Positions 8,579 to 17,988 of a DNA stretch of 52,694 bases are shown here, piece after piece. The position numbers and the translations under genes were made by a program. The notes under the pieces were generated by a model. The model was not told the origin of the DNA and ran no database searches. It saw only the letters and a list, made by a program, of their open reading frames with translations. Position 1 is the stretch's first letter; every line of letters starts with the position of its first letter. The stretch is from Clostridia bacterium (lineage in GTDB: Bacteria; Bacillota; Clostridia; Lachnospirales; Anaerotignaceae), in the NCBI GenBank assembly GCA_910575055.1, contig CAJTDC010000021.1:1-52694 (forward strand), in the 5' to 3' direction.

Positions 8579-9061
8579 TTATCTACCTATTGTCAATATA
8601 TATCCTCTACCTGCATATCCATTTCCTTTTACAGAAACATCTTTTCCTGCCTTAACAACATAGCCACCATCTACTTTAAAATCTGCACCATCTTCTACTA
8701 CATTAGCTTCTACTACAAGTATTACAGTTTCTTTTCCTTCTAGTGTACTTTCTATTATATTACCATTTATTTTATCTTCTCCCAATCTAATACTTGGTCT
8801 TGCTTCTACCGATGTAATTATTCCCATATTATAATTTTTTACATTATCTGTAATACTATCTCCCACTTTAATATGTTGTGAAAATCCTTCTGGACATTCA
8901 TTTAATTCCAAAGAATATCTTAGTAACTGTGTTTCCATTGCTTTTGTTCTATGTGTAAAAGCATATATTCCTCCTGCTATTGCTATTACAACAATTACTA
9001 TTACTATATCAAAAACATTAAATTTTCTCTTTTTTTCCGTTCTGTCTATTCTTTCCGCCAT
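8579..9061 (-). CDS. DUF4330 membrane-anchored protein (first of two)
   Basis: A 160-residue protein with a basic N-terminus, a single membrane helix at about residues 17-37 (FDIVIVIVVIAIAGGIYAF) and an external domain ending VKGNGYAGRGYILTIGR. It fits DUF4330, whose function is unknown. I start it at the ATG at 9061, one base after the stop of the upstream glycosyltransferase. The AAAGGGTG inside that gene's last codons is its ribosome binding site, implying coupled translation. A reading extended to 9097 would overlap the upstream gene by 35 bases. The pair with the next gene looks like an old tandem duplication. Confidence 0.78.
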   Translation of the reverse strand: MAERIDRTEKKRKFNVFDIVIVIVVIAIAGGIYAFTHRTKAMETQLLRYSLELNECPEGFSQHIKVGDSITDNVKNYNMGIITSVEARPSIRLGEDKINGNIIESTLEGKETVILVVEANVVEDGADFKVDGGYVVKAGKDVSVKGNGYAGRGYILTIGR

Positions 9062-9062
9062 A

Positions 9063-10193
9063 TCATTTACACCCTTTCTTTTCAAAAAGTCCTTCATACA
9101 CCTTTTCTATATTTCTGGCATAGTTCTTTGCTGTAAATTTTTGTTGAAATATTTCTTTTGATTTTTTTTGCATATATTGGTATACTTCTTTTTCATCTAT
9201 TATCTTTTTTAAATATTTTACAAAATCATTTGTATTTTGACTTTCAAACAAATAACCATTTTCACCATTTGTAATTACACCTGGATTTCCTCCGTAATTA
9301 CTTACTACAGCAGGAATACCCAAGCTCATACCTTCCAAAAGTGCAAGGCTAGTCGCTTCTGTACCATAAGAAGCATTTACTTGTAAATCTAATATACTTA
9401 AAAATGGTTTGACATCTGTTATAAATCCTACAAATATTACTACATCTTCCAAATTTTTCTGTTTTACACTCTTTTTTAATTCCTCTTGCATATCTCCTGT
9501 GCCAGCAATTAACACTTTAATACTTCGGCCTTCTTTTTTAAGTTGTTCTGCTGCTTCTATTAAATATTTATGCCCCTTTACAGCATTTAATCTTGCCAAT
9601 ATGCCTATTACAAAATCATTTTCTGATATGCCATATTCTTTTTTCGTTTGTGCAATTTGTTCTGGCGATGCTTTTTCTACCTGCTCTACTCCATTTAATA
9701 TGACTTTTATTTTATGAGGAGAAATGCCTCCATCTGTCAAATTCTGTTTTGCAGCTTCTGCTACTGCAATAATATCATCAGCTAAAAATTCATTGACATA
9801 TTTATTTGCTATTTTTCCTATTCCCTTTTTAATACGTGGACTAACTGGAAATACAGAATGTCTTGTATATACTACCTTTTTTCCGCACATTCTTCCACAT
9901 ATTCTACCTGTAATTGTACCATGTGTGTGTACAACATCTGGCTTTTCTTTTTTTATAATTTTATTTAATTTTTGAATTGCTTTCCAATCAAATGATTTAT
10001 CCGCAATGCCATCTACTTCTATTACTCTTGTTTTTAATTTCTCAATTTCTGCTTTTAATAGGCTGCCTTTTGGTACTACTACTTTTACTGCAAATTTTTT
10101 TCTGTCATAATATTTCAAAAAATTTAAAAGACATCTGCCTGCACCGCCTATGTTACTATCACTAATGATATTTAATATTTTTATCATAGACAT
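9063..10193 (-). CDS. Glycosyltransferase family 4 protein
   Basis: A GT-B retaining glycosyltransferase of about 376 residues. The N-terminal SNIGGAGRCLLNFLKYY is the usual acceptor-side glycine motif. VHTHGTITGRICGR and ILNGVEQVEKASPEQ follow. The C-terminal domain carries GILARLNAVKGHKYLIEAAEQL and the donor-site EX7E-type segment EATSLALLEGMSLGIPAVVSNYGG. The start ATG at 10193 overlaps the stop of the O-antigen-ligase gene by one base (TAATG). A second ATG at 10187 has better spacing to the same AGGAGG, so the true start is one of these two. It is expected to add a sugar to the lipid-linked surface polymer. Confidence 0.9.
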   Translation of the reverse strand: MSMIKILNIISDSNIGGAGRCLLNFLKYYDRKKFAVKVVVPKGSLLKAEIEKLKTRVIEVDGIADKSFDWKAIQKLNKIIKKEKPDVVHTHGTITGRICGRMCGKKVVYTRHSVFPVSPRIKKGIGKIANKYVNEFLADDIIAVAEAAKQNLTDGGISPHKIKVILNGVEQVEKASPEQIAQTKKEYGISENDFVIGILARLNAVKGHKYLIEAAEQLKKEGRSIKVLIAGTGDMQEELKKSVKQKNLEDVVIFVGFITDVKPFLSILDLQVNASYGTEATSLALLEGMSLGIPAVVSNYGGNPGVITNGENGYLFESQNTNDFVKYLKKIIDEKEVYQYMQKKSKEIFQQKFTAKNYARNIEKVYEGLFEKKGCK

Positions 10194-11605
10194 TACTCCT
10201 CCTTCAATCTTGTCATTTTTGTTAATATCATGCCAAATGCAATACATACCCAAAACAATAACATTACTCTATAATTATAAAATGTATAATCTGACATACT
10301 TTGCACTAAAAATCCTGTCACTGCAGATATTGCTGCAATCAAAAGCATTTTATTTTCTTTTTTTGTTTCTCGTGACAATGCCCCACAAGTCATTCTATAA
10401 TACTGTATTATCAATATCACAAATATGATTAGTTCTACAATGCCTGCATCACATATTATCTGCAAAAATAAATTATGAGAATGAGGTGCACTAATGCTAT
10501 TATAAGCATAAAGAGGATACACTTGATTAAATGCCTCTGTTCCTGGCCCTATACCACAAAGCCAATAATCTTTTAACATAGCAATACTGCCTAACCATAT
10601 ATATACTCTATAACTTGTAGAGGAGTCTGCCATATTACCTATACTTAAAAATCGATTGATTATGGTTTCTGGCAGCACAAAGGGCAGCATTAAAAGCACT
10701 ACAATGCCTAAAAATATAAATCTTCTGTCCCAAAGTACCAGAAATACAGCAATCGCTGCCATAATACCTATATAACAGCCTCTGGAGTATGTCAGAACAA
10801 GACAAAGCATCATAATGCCTGCACATACTACAAAAAATATTCTATTAAACCAAGATTTACTATTGATACAAAAAGCAGCGGCAAAAGGCAATACTATCAA
10901 AAAATATTCTCCCAACACATTCGGGTTTTCTAATGTAGAATATACACGAAAACTAATTGTTTCAAACATATCTACATCGTGCCAAACACCGCTAAATTTA
11001 CTTGGAAACATATATTGATAAAATCCATAAAATGAAACCAATACCCCTACACAGATAAAAAAGAACAATATCACATTCAGTTGTTTTTTTGTTTCAATGG
11101 CATTAGAAAGCACTATAGAAAACAATATAAAACAAACAGTAAGCACTCCCCCCAAAAAACTTGCTTGTCTTGCCAAAGAGGTCATCGTTGCAAATAAGTA
11201 CACAAAAGCATAATAATAAATATAACGGTTTACTGCAAAATATTCCATTTTACGCCTTCTGTCATACAAAAAAGATAAAAACAATGAACCAAATCCAGCC
11301 AACACAAATGCAAGTACAAGCATTGTAGGCAATATTGGTGCAAGCAATACTGCCGCACCACACCACAAATACGACATTTTGAATATACTGTTTACAAACA
11401 GTTTATTCAAATGCAGTTTATAAAATATTTTGCTTAATGCTCTGCGTATTCCCCAAAATATTCTAAAAAAAATACTATTTCTTGCTATAATTTTTTTGTC
11501 GTCTTTTTTCAAAAACCATTGTACAATATAACTGTTCTGAAACTGTTTAGAACACCAATTCGACACAATCCATATTGCGTGCAAAAAATGACTTCCTTCT
11601 ATCAT
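10193..11605 (-). CDS. O-antigen ligase / polymerase-type membrane protein
   Basis: A 470-residue polytopic membrane protein with about ten hydrophobic segments and a large external loop near residues 300-380 containing YRVYIWLGSIAMLKDYWLCG and GPGTEAFNQVYP. That loop is the hallmark of the Wzy_C / O-antigen ligase family (RfaL/Wzy-like), which polymerises or transfers lipid-linked glycans. I chose the ATG at 11605, seven bases after AAAGGAG. The reading from 11632 has no site of its own. It follows the MurJ-like gene by 36 bases. In a Gram-positive the expected role is polymerisation of surface polysaccharide repeat units or their transfer to the wall; which one cannot be decided from sequence. 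Confidence 0.85.
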   Translation of the reverse strand: MIEGSHFLHAIWIVSNWCSKQFQNSYIVQWFLKKDDKKIIARNSIFFRIFWGIRRALSKIFYKLHLNKLFVNSIFKMSYLWCGAAVLLAPILPTMLVLAFVLAGFGSLFLSFLYDRRRKMEYFAVNRYIYYYAFVYLFATMTSLARQASFLGGVLTVCFILFSIVLSNAIETKKQLNVILFFFICVGVLVSFYGFYQYMFPSKFSGVWHDVDMFETISFRVYSTLENPNVLGEYFLIVLPFAAAFCINSKSWFNRIFFVVCAGIMMLCLVLTYSRGCYIGIMAAIAVFLVLWDRRFIFLGIVVLLMLPFVLPETIINRFLSIGNMADSSTSYRVYIWLGSIAMLKDYWLCGIGPGTEAFNQVYPLYAYNSISAPHSHNLFLQIICDAGIVELIIFVILIIQYYRMTCGALSRETKKENKMLLIAAISAVTGFLVQSMSDYTFYNYRVMLLFWVCIAFGMILTKMTRLKEE

Positions 11606-11641
11606 TTCATTTCTCCTTTCTTTTTTTTGCATTAAAACTAT

Positions 11642-13213
11642 TTAATGCACTATTCTTTTTTTCAACATTTCTGCTACTTGTCTGCTTTCTGTAACACCTA
11701 AAATATAACAAACAGCAATATATACCACAACACCTGCTACTACAGGCACAGCAACAACAGCAATATTTGCTATCAATCCTTTTATAGTAAGCTGCATAAC
11801 ACCATTTCTACAAAGTATTGTAATAATTGTCATAATAACAGCAGAACAACTCATTTTTAACAAATCTACTATCATTTGTTTTGATATTAAATTTTGATAT
11901 TCTTTTTGTAATGGCACAAACAAAAATATTGCGGAAACTATGGAGGAAATTGCCGATGCCAATGCCAATCCTCCTACATTCATTTTTTTAACAAGCAACA
12001 TACAAAATATAATGTTTACTGCAATAGACACTAGTCCAGAATAAAAAGGGGTTTTTCCATCTTGTTTGGCATAAAATACTCTACTCAATATATTTTGTAT
12101 ACCAAATCCTAACATACCTAATGAAAAGAAAAATAATGCTTGTGCTGTTTTTTGTGTTGCAAAGCTGTCAAAATTTCCTCTCTCATACATCAATTTTACA
12201 ATAGGCTCACTCAATACCATAAGTCCCAGCATCATAGGTATTAACAAAAAAAGCATACTTCTCAATGTTACACAAATGGTTTCTCCTAAATCTTTCTGAG
12301 CATTATTTGTAGTCAATCTTGCCATTTTAGGAAATATTACATTTGCTATAGAAAGCACAAATACTCCCACAATAATCGTATATAATGTATTTGCATATTC
12401 TATTGTAGTAATTGCTGCATCTTCATATCCTTCAAAATGGATATGTGATGCAAATTTTGTATTGATTACTATGTTAATAGGCTGTATCCACGTGCTTACC
12501 ATAACAGGCAGCATAAGAAGCATTATTTTTTTCATACCTTCTTTTTTAAAATGAAAATCAAATTGATAGCGATATCCCTTTTTATATAAAGCAGGTATTT
12601 GTATTACTGCTTGCATTGCCCAGCCAATCAAAAAAGCGATTGTTAAGCCTTCTATACCAAATTTATCATTTAAAAACAAATAATACAATATAATTACTGC
12701 ATTAGAAACAATACTCATTGCGGCAGGTATTGTAAATTCTTCTAATGATTGCAATATTCCTACAAATGAAAATGCTGCTCCTGTAAATATTACGGTAGGA
12801 AACAGTATTCTCAAAAAATGTACACAAATTTGTGCTGTTTGTGCTGACATACCATCTGCAAAAAGCCATGTAATAGGTTCTGCAAACACAATGCCCAATA
12901 TTGTCATAATACAAGTTACCAAAACTATCATTGTAATAAAAGTATTTGACAGACGAAATGCTTCTTGTTTTCCTTTTTTTTCTAAATATTCATTAAATAT
13001 TGGTATAAAACTGGCAGAAATGGCAGAGGCAAATACAGCATCAAAAAATGTTCTAGGTATTCTACTCGCTGTCATAAATGCTGCTGCCTGTGCTGTAACA
13101 GAATAATTTGCTGCTAAAAGTTGCTCTCTTACCAGTCCTAGCACTTTTCCTACTAATGTAATTAGCATCATATAGCTGACAGCTTTTATGGTACTGTTTT
13201 CTGTTTGTTCCAT
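11642..13213 (-). CDS. murJ: MurJ/MviN-family lipid flippase
   Basis: A 523-residue protein with about 14 membrane segments in the MATE/MOP fold. MurJ flips lipid II; relatives flip other undecaprenyl-linked glycans. Typical blocks are LVGKVLGLVREQLLAANYSVT at the start, ASRIPRTFFDAVFASAISASFIPIFNEY, and LMYERGNFDSFATQKTAQAL in the second half. The start is the ATG at 13213 with AAGGAG six bases before it; the upstream extension to 13249 overlaps an inverted repeat and has no site. As first gene of the surface-polymer operon it may serve that polymer rather than peptidoglycan, so the symbol is a family label. Confidence 0.88.
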   Translation of the reverse strand: MEQTENSTIKAVSYMMLITLVGKVLGLVREQLLAANYSVTAQAAAFMTASRIPRTFFDAVFASAISASFIPIFNEYLEKKGKQEAFRLSNTFITMIVLVTCIMTILGIVFAEPITWLFADGMSAQTAQICVHFLRILFPTVIFTGAAFSFVGILQSLEEFTIPAAMSIVSNAVIILYYLFLNDKFGIEGLTIAFLIGWAMQAVIQIPALYKKGYRYQFDFHFKKEGMKKIMLLMLPVMVSTWIQPINIVINTKFASHIHFEGYEDAAITTIEYANTLYTIIVGVFVLSIANVIFPKMARLTTNNAQKDLGETICVTLRSMLFLLIPMMLGLMVLSEPIVKLMYERGNFDSFATQKTAQALFFFSLGMLGFGIQNILSRVFYAKQDGKTPFYSGLVSIAVNIIFCMLLVKKMNVGGLALASAISSIVSAIFLFVPLQKEYQNLISKQMIVDLLKMSCSAVIMTIITILCRNGVMQLTIKGLIANIAVVAVPVVAGVVVYIAVCYILGVTESRQVAEMLKKRIVH

Positions 13214-13247
13214 TTTTTTCTCCTTACTCTTTTTGTTTATAACGTAC

Positions 13248-13278
13248 AATATGGGCTGAGAATATCTCCGCCCATATT
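13248..13278. repeat. Inverted repeat upstream of the murJ-like gene
   Basis: A perfect 9-bp stem pairs 13248-13256 with 13270-13278 around a 13-base loop. It lies between the secreted phosphodiester-glycosidase gene and the murJ-like start. Neither flank is T-rich, so it is not a canonical terminator. It could be a leader hairpin or processing site. Confidence 0.4.
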
Positions 13279-13333
13279 ATACTACCCCAAAAATATCCAT
13301 TTTACAACAGAAATCATAAACTTTACTGCTTGT

Positions 13334-15691
13334 TTATGCTATTTTTGACATTTCATATGTAATTTCTTCTCCCACAATACGCAATTTTAATATACTAAAA
13401 TCAGTATTTACACTACCATCTTCTAAAAATAAATCTGGTAAATTAATGTAATTGATACCATCTTTTATATTAGACCAACATTGTTGACCAGAAGCAGACA
13501 CAACGAATATTGTTTTTCCTTGTTCTTCCAGTTCTGACAGCACACTGCTAAATAATATTGTTTCCAAAATATCCTCAAATACAGAAGGTGTTTTGTCTAC
13601 TACTATCAAAACTGCTTGATTTCCTGCTTGTACAATATCATTTTTAAACGAAATCCATTGTGCTGGGTTTGTTACTCGAAATCCTCCCTGTGCTGCTGTC
13701 ATCATTACAACACTTACACCATTTTTATTTTGGAACTGATATTCTCCATTCCATTGTACTGCATCAACATTTGGTGTAATATCTGTTTTTCCTCCATAAA
13801 TTGCAAAATGAACATTACTTTCTACTGCACTTTTTACTTTTGATTGTTCTTCTGTATAAATTTCTGGCTCTGCTGTTGCTGATGTTACTTTTCCTACAAT
13901 ATTGACATAAGTTGCACCATCTTCTACATACTGCACTTGTTGCTGATGACTATCATATAATTTTGTTGGCTCTGGTACCCAAGGCAGCTCTATATTCTCT
14001 TCTGGCTTGTCCCATATCACAACAGGCACAGCACAACTTATATTTCCTCCAACACTTGCTGTAATATATCCCTTTGCTGGTACAGCACTCGCTGTAAAAA
14101 TACCATTTTCGTCTACACTACCTATTCCATCAGAAACTGCATATTGCACATTATTAGAAACAACTGTTGTATATCCATCTGTACTTGTTCCTTCTATATG
14201 TAATGTTGTATTTTCATTTGGCAATAAATAAATTTCATTTGGTGTTATTTCAATAGAAGCAATTTCCATTGCTTTTATTGTTGCTGTAGCTGTTTTATCT
14301 TGATATGTCATATTAATTTGTATATCTCCCTTTGCTGTTGGTGTGAACCAATTTCCGTCAAATGTTCCTTCTCCCTGTTCTAAGGAATATACAATTTGAC
14401 TTTCATCTAATGCAACATTATGAAAATATTCATCATATCCTTTTGGATATAATGCTATACTATTATTTACAAATACTCTTTCGTTATCTACTTTTAACTC
14501 AATTTGTGACAGTTCACTTATTGGTGCATTGTTAAATACTCCCAAACCATTTATAATTTTTCTTTGTGTTCCTTCAGAAACAGTATTTTTCACTTTTGTT
14601 TGTTCTTGTTCTGTTGTTTTTGCCACCATAGTAGAAGAACCGCCGCCATCAAAGTGCATAGCATTATAAGCACCATATTCTCTCATAAGCCAAACCATTT
14701 CCTCATTTGTTGCACCAATACTATCGCCTCTGCCATCTACTACCATCAATATCAATGTAGAATTATCTTGTGTAATACCCAATGCTGTTCTTGGTTGTCT
14801 ACCACTTATAAGCAATCCCGCATCTTCTGGTTTTTCTCCGTCTACTAATATTCTACCTATACCACTTATTGCTGTCTGTATGGTATTTAAGTCCAATGTT
14901 GCTCTAATATCTATTCGTGTAGTTTGTCCTTCTACAAAATATTCCCACAAATCATTATAATACTCTCCACTTATAATAATTAAATAACCATCTTCTGGTG
15001 TATTGACAGTTTCACCTTTTTGAGAAATGGCAGTAATGGTATCATTTTGTACTGTAAATTTTACCAAATCTGTAAAGCGTGCATCTAAATCCGCTGTAGA
15101 TGCTGCTGCATTTTTATCAAAATAAATAGGATATTTCATTTCTGTAATTTTATTAAAAGAAGCAAGTTCTAAATGACCATATTCTCCTGCATAAAAATCA
15201 GCTTGTATTCTAAAAAAATCTATAAAAGGATTGCCTTCTTTATCTATAAAAAAAGTAGAATATTCATTTTTCTCTAAATTTCTATCTGTTCCTGCTGAAA
15301 TAATATTCCCATCTCTTACTACTGGGCCAAATGATGCAGAATATTGGCCTTTTATACCAAAAAAGTCACCATTTACTGCTGCTACTGCTCCTGTATCTTC
15401 TACCATTTTCAAAAGTGTTTCTTTTAATCCATATTCTGTCTGTGACTCCAATGGCTGAAATGCTAAATTAGGGTCATTCAAATCTATTTTTAAAACGTGA
15501 ATATCCTGCCAGCCTTCTGCTGTTAATCTATGATTTTTTTCATATGTAACCCCTTTTGTAACGATTTCTGTACTGATTTGGTCATATAATATTTCTGCTG
15601 CAAATGTTTGCATATTCCATACAGTACACAACATACTACCTGCCAGTATGATACTAATTATTTTCTTCATGAAAAAATGTCTTTTTCTCAT
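13334..15691 (-). CDS. Secreted phosphodiester glycosidase (NAGPA) family protein with Ig-like domains
   Basis: A 785-residue exported protein with a signal peptide at residues 1-32 (basic RKRH, then a hydrophobic core, ending QTFAA). Residues about 80-390 are a NAGPA domain (family of the mannose-6-phosphate uncovering enzyme): NGDFFG at 107, RQPRTALG at 298, VVDGRGDSIG at 317 and HFDGGGSSTMV at 346, which hold the family's conserved metal-site and catalytic residues. Bacterial members cleave phosphodiester-linked sugars, for example in wall polymers. Then come two bacterial Ig-like stretches (about 395-570). The C-terminal region (about 580-785) faintly resembles a calcineurin-like phosphoesterase without its metal ligands. 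The ATG at 15691 has GAGGAGG nine bases upstream. Next to the surface-polymer operon, it may trim or modify that polymer. Confidence 0.85.
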   Translation of the reverse strand: MRKRHFFMKKIISIILAGSMLCTVWNMQTFAAEILYDQISTEIVTKGVTYEKNHRLTAEGWQDIHVLKIDLNDPNLAFQPLESQTEYGLKETLLKMVEDTGAVAAVNGDFFGIKGQYSASFGPVVRDGNIISAGTDRNLEKNEYSTFFIDKEGNPFIDFFRIQADFYAGEYGHLELASFNKITEMKYPIYFDKNAAASTADLDARFTDLVKFTVQNDTITAISQKGETVNTPEDGYLIIISGEYYNDLWEYFVEGQTTRIDIRATLDLNTIQTAISGIGRILVDGEKPEDAGLLISGRQPRTALGITQDNSTLILMVVDGRGDSIGATNEEMVWLMREYGAYNAMHFDGGGSSTMVAKTTEQEQTKVKNTVSEGTQRKIINGLGVFNNAPISELSQIELKVDNERVFVNNSIALYPKGYDEYFHNVALDESQIVYSLEQGEGTFDGNWFTPTAKGDIQINMTYQDKTATATIKAMEIASIEITPNEIYLLPNENTTLHIEGTSTDGYTTVVSNNVQYAVSDGIGSVDENGIFTASAVPAKGYITASVGGNISCAVPVVIWDKPEENIELPWVPEPTKLYDSHQQQVQYVEDGATYVNIVGKVTSATAEPEIYTEEQSKVKSAVESNVHFAIYGGKTDITPNVDAVQWNGEYQFQNKNGVSVVMMTAAQGGFRVTNPAQWISFKNDIVQAGNQAVLIVVDKTPSVFEDILETILFSSVLSELEEQGKTIFVVSASGQQCWSNIKDGINYINLPDLFLEDGSVNTDFSILKLRIVGEEITYEMSKIA

Positions 15692-15815
15692 GTGATTACT
15701 CCTCCTCGTTGTCATTTCTTTCTACAAAAATTTATCTGGCAGTCATTGTAACATAATTTTTACATTTTTTCATCTATATTCATAAAACTTTAATAAAATT
15801 GTAATAATTACCAAT

Positions 15816-15851
15816 AAAAAAGCATTAAGAATATTTTTTCTTAATGCTTTT
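15816..15851 (-). terminator. Rho-independent terminator after the DUF4364 gene
   Basis: The stem pairs 15821-15830 with 15839-15848 (10 bp, perfect), with an A-run on one side and a T-run on the other. Read on the minus strand it ends in six T, just after the DUF4364 stop codon. Confidence 0.8.
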
Positions 15852-15855
15852 ACTA

Positions 15856-16398
15856 TTATTTTTCATCGCCTATAAGTATATTTAATATTGTGCCATACAA
15901 ACGACCTGCATTGTCTTTCCAATTATTACAAATAATTTGTGCTTGCTGCTGTGTTGCTACAGGCACATTAATCTCCATAATATTCGTACCATCACTGTCA
16001 TTTAAACTACATTTTACAATATAATCATAGTCATTATTAGACTGTGCATAATATTTTGCTATGACTTCTGACTCTGTATGTATTCTTTTTTTATTTTGTT
16101 GCACATAAATATCTATTTCATTTTTTATTTTTTCTGAAATATGCGATACAAAATAGTTTATCATTCCTTTTCCATCTTTTGTCAATGTATAACGGGTATG
16201 ATTTTTATTTTTATTTTTTTCCAACAAATGTGCTTCTACTAATTCTGAAAGATATTGTTGTACAGAAAAATAATCCATATAATTTTTTTCTAATGAAAAT
16301 TGACAAATTTCACTATTAGAAAGAGGAAAACCTATTTTTTCAATGAAATACAATAATATCAGTTTACTTTCAGCCAAACGACTAATAGAATAATCCAT
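15856..16398 (-). CDS. DUF4364 family protein
   Basis: A 180-residue cytoplasmic protein. Residues about 5-90 look like a winged-helix fold: ESKLILLYFIEKIGFPLSN, then YFSVQQYLSELVEAHLLE as recognition-type helix, and RYTLTKDGKGMINYF as the wing. DUF4364 proteins are widespread in Clostridia and are regarded as PadR/winged-helix-like transcription regulators, but none is characterised to my knowledge. The ATG has AAGGTGGTGG upstream. A perfect 12-bp palindrome (TAGTATATACTA) about 45 bases upstream of the start could be its own operator, which is only a suggestion. It is monocistronic with its own terminator. Confidence 0.82.
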   Translation of the reverse strand: MDYSISRLAESKLILLYFIEKIGFPLSNSEICQFSLEKNYMDYFSVQQYLSELVEAHLLEKNKNKNHTRYTLTKDGKGMINYFVSHISEKIKNEIDIYVQQNKKRIHTESEVIAKYYAQSNNDYDYIVKCSLNDSDGTNIMEINVPVATQQQAQIICNNWKDNAGRLYGTILNILIGDEK

Positions 16399-16506
16399 TT
16401 GTTGCCACCACCTTTTAATATAGAAATCATACCATTAGTATATACTAAAAAACAATCAGAAACAACTATTTTATAATTTGTACTGCTATATTGCGAATAT
16501 TTGCTA

Positions 16507-17430
16507 TTATTTGATATATTTTTTGCCCTGAAAAGCATTCCTCTGTTTCAGTGTTTTATGTATGGTATTGAGCACAAGTCTTTTATTTTTACTCCACAAA
16601 GGAGCAATTAAATTTTCTGCATCTCCATCTCCTGTCAATCTATGTATTACAATATCTGGACGCATATATTCTATACAATCACAAACAATATCTACATAAC
16701 TTTCCAAACAAAGCGTTTCAAAATTTCCTTGTTTATAATACTGTGCTAAATCACTATCACTCAATACATAAAGCAGTTGCAGTTTTACACCATTTACTGG
16801 AAAATGATTAATATATTTTATTGTATCAATCATATCTTTTTTGCTTTCATAAGGCAATCCCAATATTATATGTACTACAATTTCTATATTTCGTTTGCTT
16901 AGTTCCAAAACAGCCTTTTCGAAAACATCATTTTGATATCCTCTTCTTATCAATTCTATAGAACTCTGCTTTATTGTCTGCAATCCTAATTCTACACAAA
17001 CATCTATTTTTTCATTTATTTCACTTAAAAGATTAAGCACATCTTCTCCCAAACAATCAGGGCGTGTTGCAATAGAAATTCCTACCACATCATCACAGCA
17101 AATTGCTTGCTCATAACATTTTTTTAGCACTGTTACAGGTGCATAAGTATTTGTAAATGCTTGAAAATAAGCAATATAGCAGGGAAATTGTCCCTGCCAT
17201 TTTTTTTGATTTTTGCCATATGCTATTTGTTCTATTATGCTACTACCTTTTGCTGTAAAATCTCCAGAACCTTTTTGACTACAAAATATACAGCCTCTTG
17301 TGCCTAATGTCCCATCTCTATTAGGACAGGTAAAGCCTGCATCTAATGAAATTTTGACTGCCTTTCTACCAAATTTTTGCCTATACGCATTATTTAAACT
17401 ATAATATGGTTTTCCATCACTATAAATCAT
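16507..17430 (-). CDS. TIGR01212 family radical SAM protein (YtqA-like)
   Basis: A 307-residue radical S-adenosylmethionine enzyme. The motif GFTCPNRDGTLGTRGCIFCS supplies the three cysteines of the 4Fe-4S cluster with the wide CX7CX2C-type spacing of the TIGR01212/YhcC group. LGLQTIKQSSIELIRRGY and VHIILGLPYESKKDMIDTI follow in the barrel. Members are common in Firmicutes; YhcC relatives are also called tRNA- or elongator-like radical SAM proteins, and the substrate of this group is not firmly established. The start ATG overlaps the stop of the preceding gene by four bases (ATGA), with GGAG upstream, so the two are translationally coupled. Confidence 0.9.
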   Translation of the reverse strand: MIYSDGKPYYSLNNAYRQKFGRKAVKISLDAGFTCPNRDGTLGTRGCIFCSQKGSGDFTAKGSSIIEQIAYGKNQKKWQGQFPCYIAYFQAFTNTYAPVTVLKKCYEQAICCDDVVGISIATRPDCLGEDVLNLLSEINEKIDVCVELGLQTIKQSSIELIRRGYQNDVFEKAVLELSKRNIEIVVHIILGLPYESKKDMIDTIKYINHFPVNGVKLQLLYVLSDSDLAQYYKQGNFETLCLESYVDIVCDCIEYMRPDIVIHRLTGDGDAENLIAPLWSKNKRLVLNTIHKTLKQRNAFQGKKYIK

Positions 17431-17855
17431 AATTGCTCCATTCTTTTTTCTCTTAAAATAATACGATTTTTTTTTCGAAGTGTTTCACAATTTTGTACAA
17501 TATTGTCCCATTGTTCTTTATCAGATATCGTATACAAAAGTAACAAAAAATCATTTTTACAACTTTGTATAAAATCTTTTCTGAAATTTTCCATTTTCTC
17601 AATATTTTCTGAATTACACGAAGACATAAAAAGTGCAAAGCTTTCATCTGTTAATGCAAAAGGAATACAATGCTCCAATTTATTTAATATTTGAGAAATT
17701 GTTTCTCCATTAGGACAATTTAATTCATTTAAAAAAGTAAAAAATACTTCATTATTCATAAAAGTAATATTTTCTATTTTTTGCTTTACTTCATCTAATG
17801 TTCTTTTTATAATACAAAGATTTTGTATCATTTCTGCTTCTGTAATAGTATACAC
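17427..17855 (-). CDS. Uncharacterised 142-residue protein coupled to the radical SAM gene
   Basis: I do not recognise this protein. It is predicted to be helical and cytoplasmic, with regularly charged segments (ALTDESFALFMSSCNSENIEKME and a lysine/arginine-rich C-terminus, KKNRIILREKRMEQL) and three cysteines that do not form an obvious motif. The best start is the GTG at 17855, eight bases after AAAGGAG. Readings from ATGs at 17885 or 17873 overlap that site. Its stop overlaps the radical SAM start by four bases, so the two are probably made together. A role as partner or regulator of the radical SAM enzyme is inference from position alone. Confidence 0.7.
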   Translation of the reverse strand: MYTITEAEMIQNLCIIKRTLDEVKQKIENITFMNNEVFFTFLNELNCPNGETISQILNKLEHCIPFALTDESFALFMSSCNSENIEKMENFRKDFIQSCKNDFLLLLYTISDKEQWDNIVQNCETLRKKNRIILREKRMEQL

Positions 17856-17988
17856 TGTTTTGACTCCTTTCATAATATAAGTCAAACTGTACTTTATAAC
17901 ATTATTTTATGATGATTAATATGTGACATTTTAAAAAATTTATGAAAAAAATTTTTTCCAATATTAATCTGTTTTATTACTCCTTTAT

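Noticed and set aside
17885-17985. Hairpin of A- and T-runs downstream of the CobD-like gene
   Set aside because: Pairs are almost only A-T in an A/T-rich spacer. Stability would be too low to claim a terminator.
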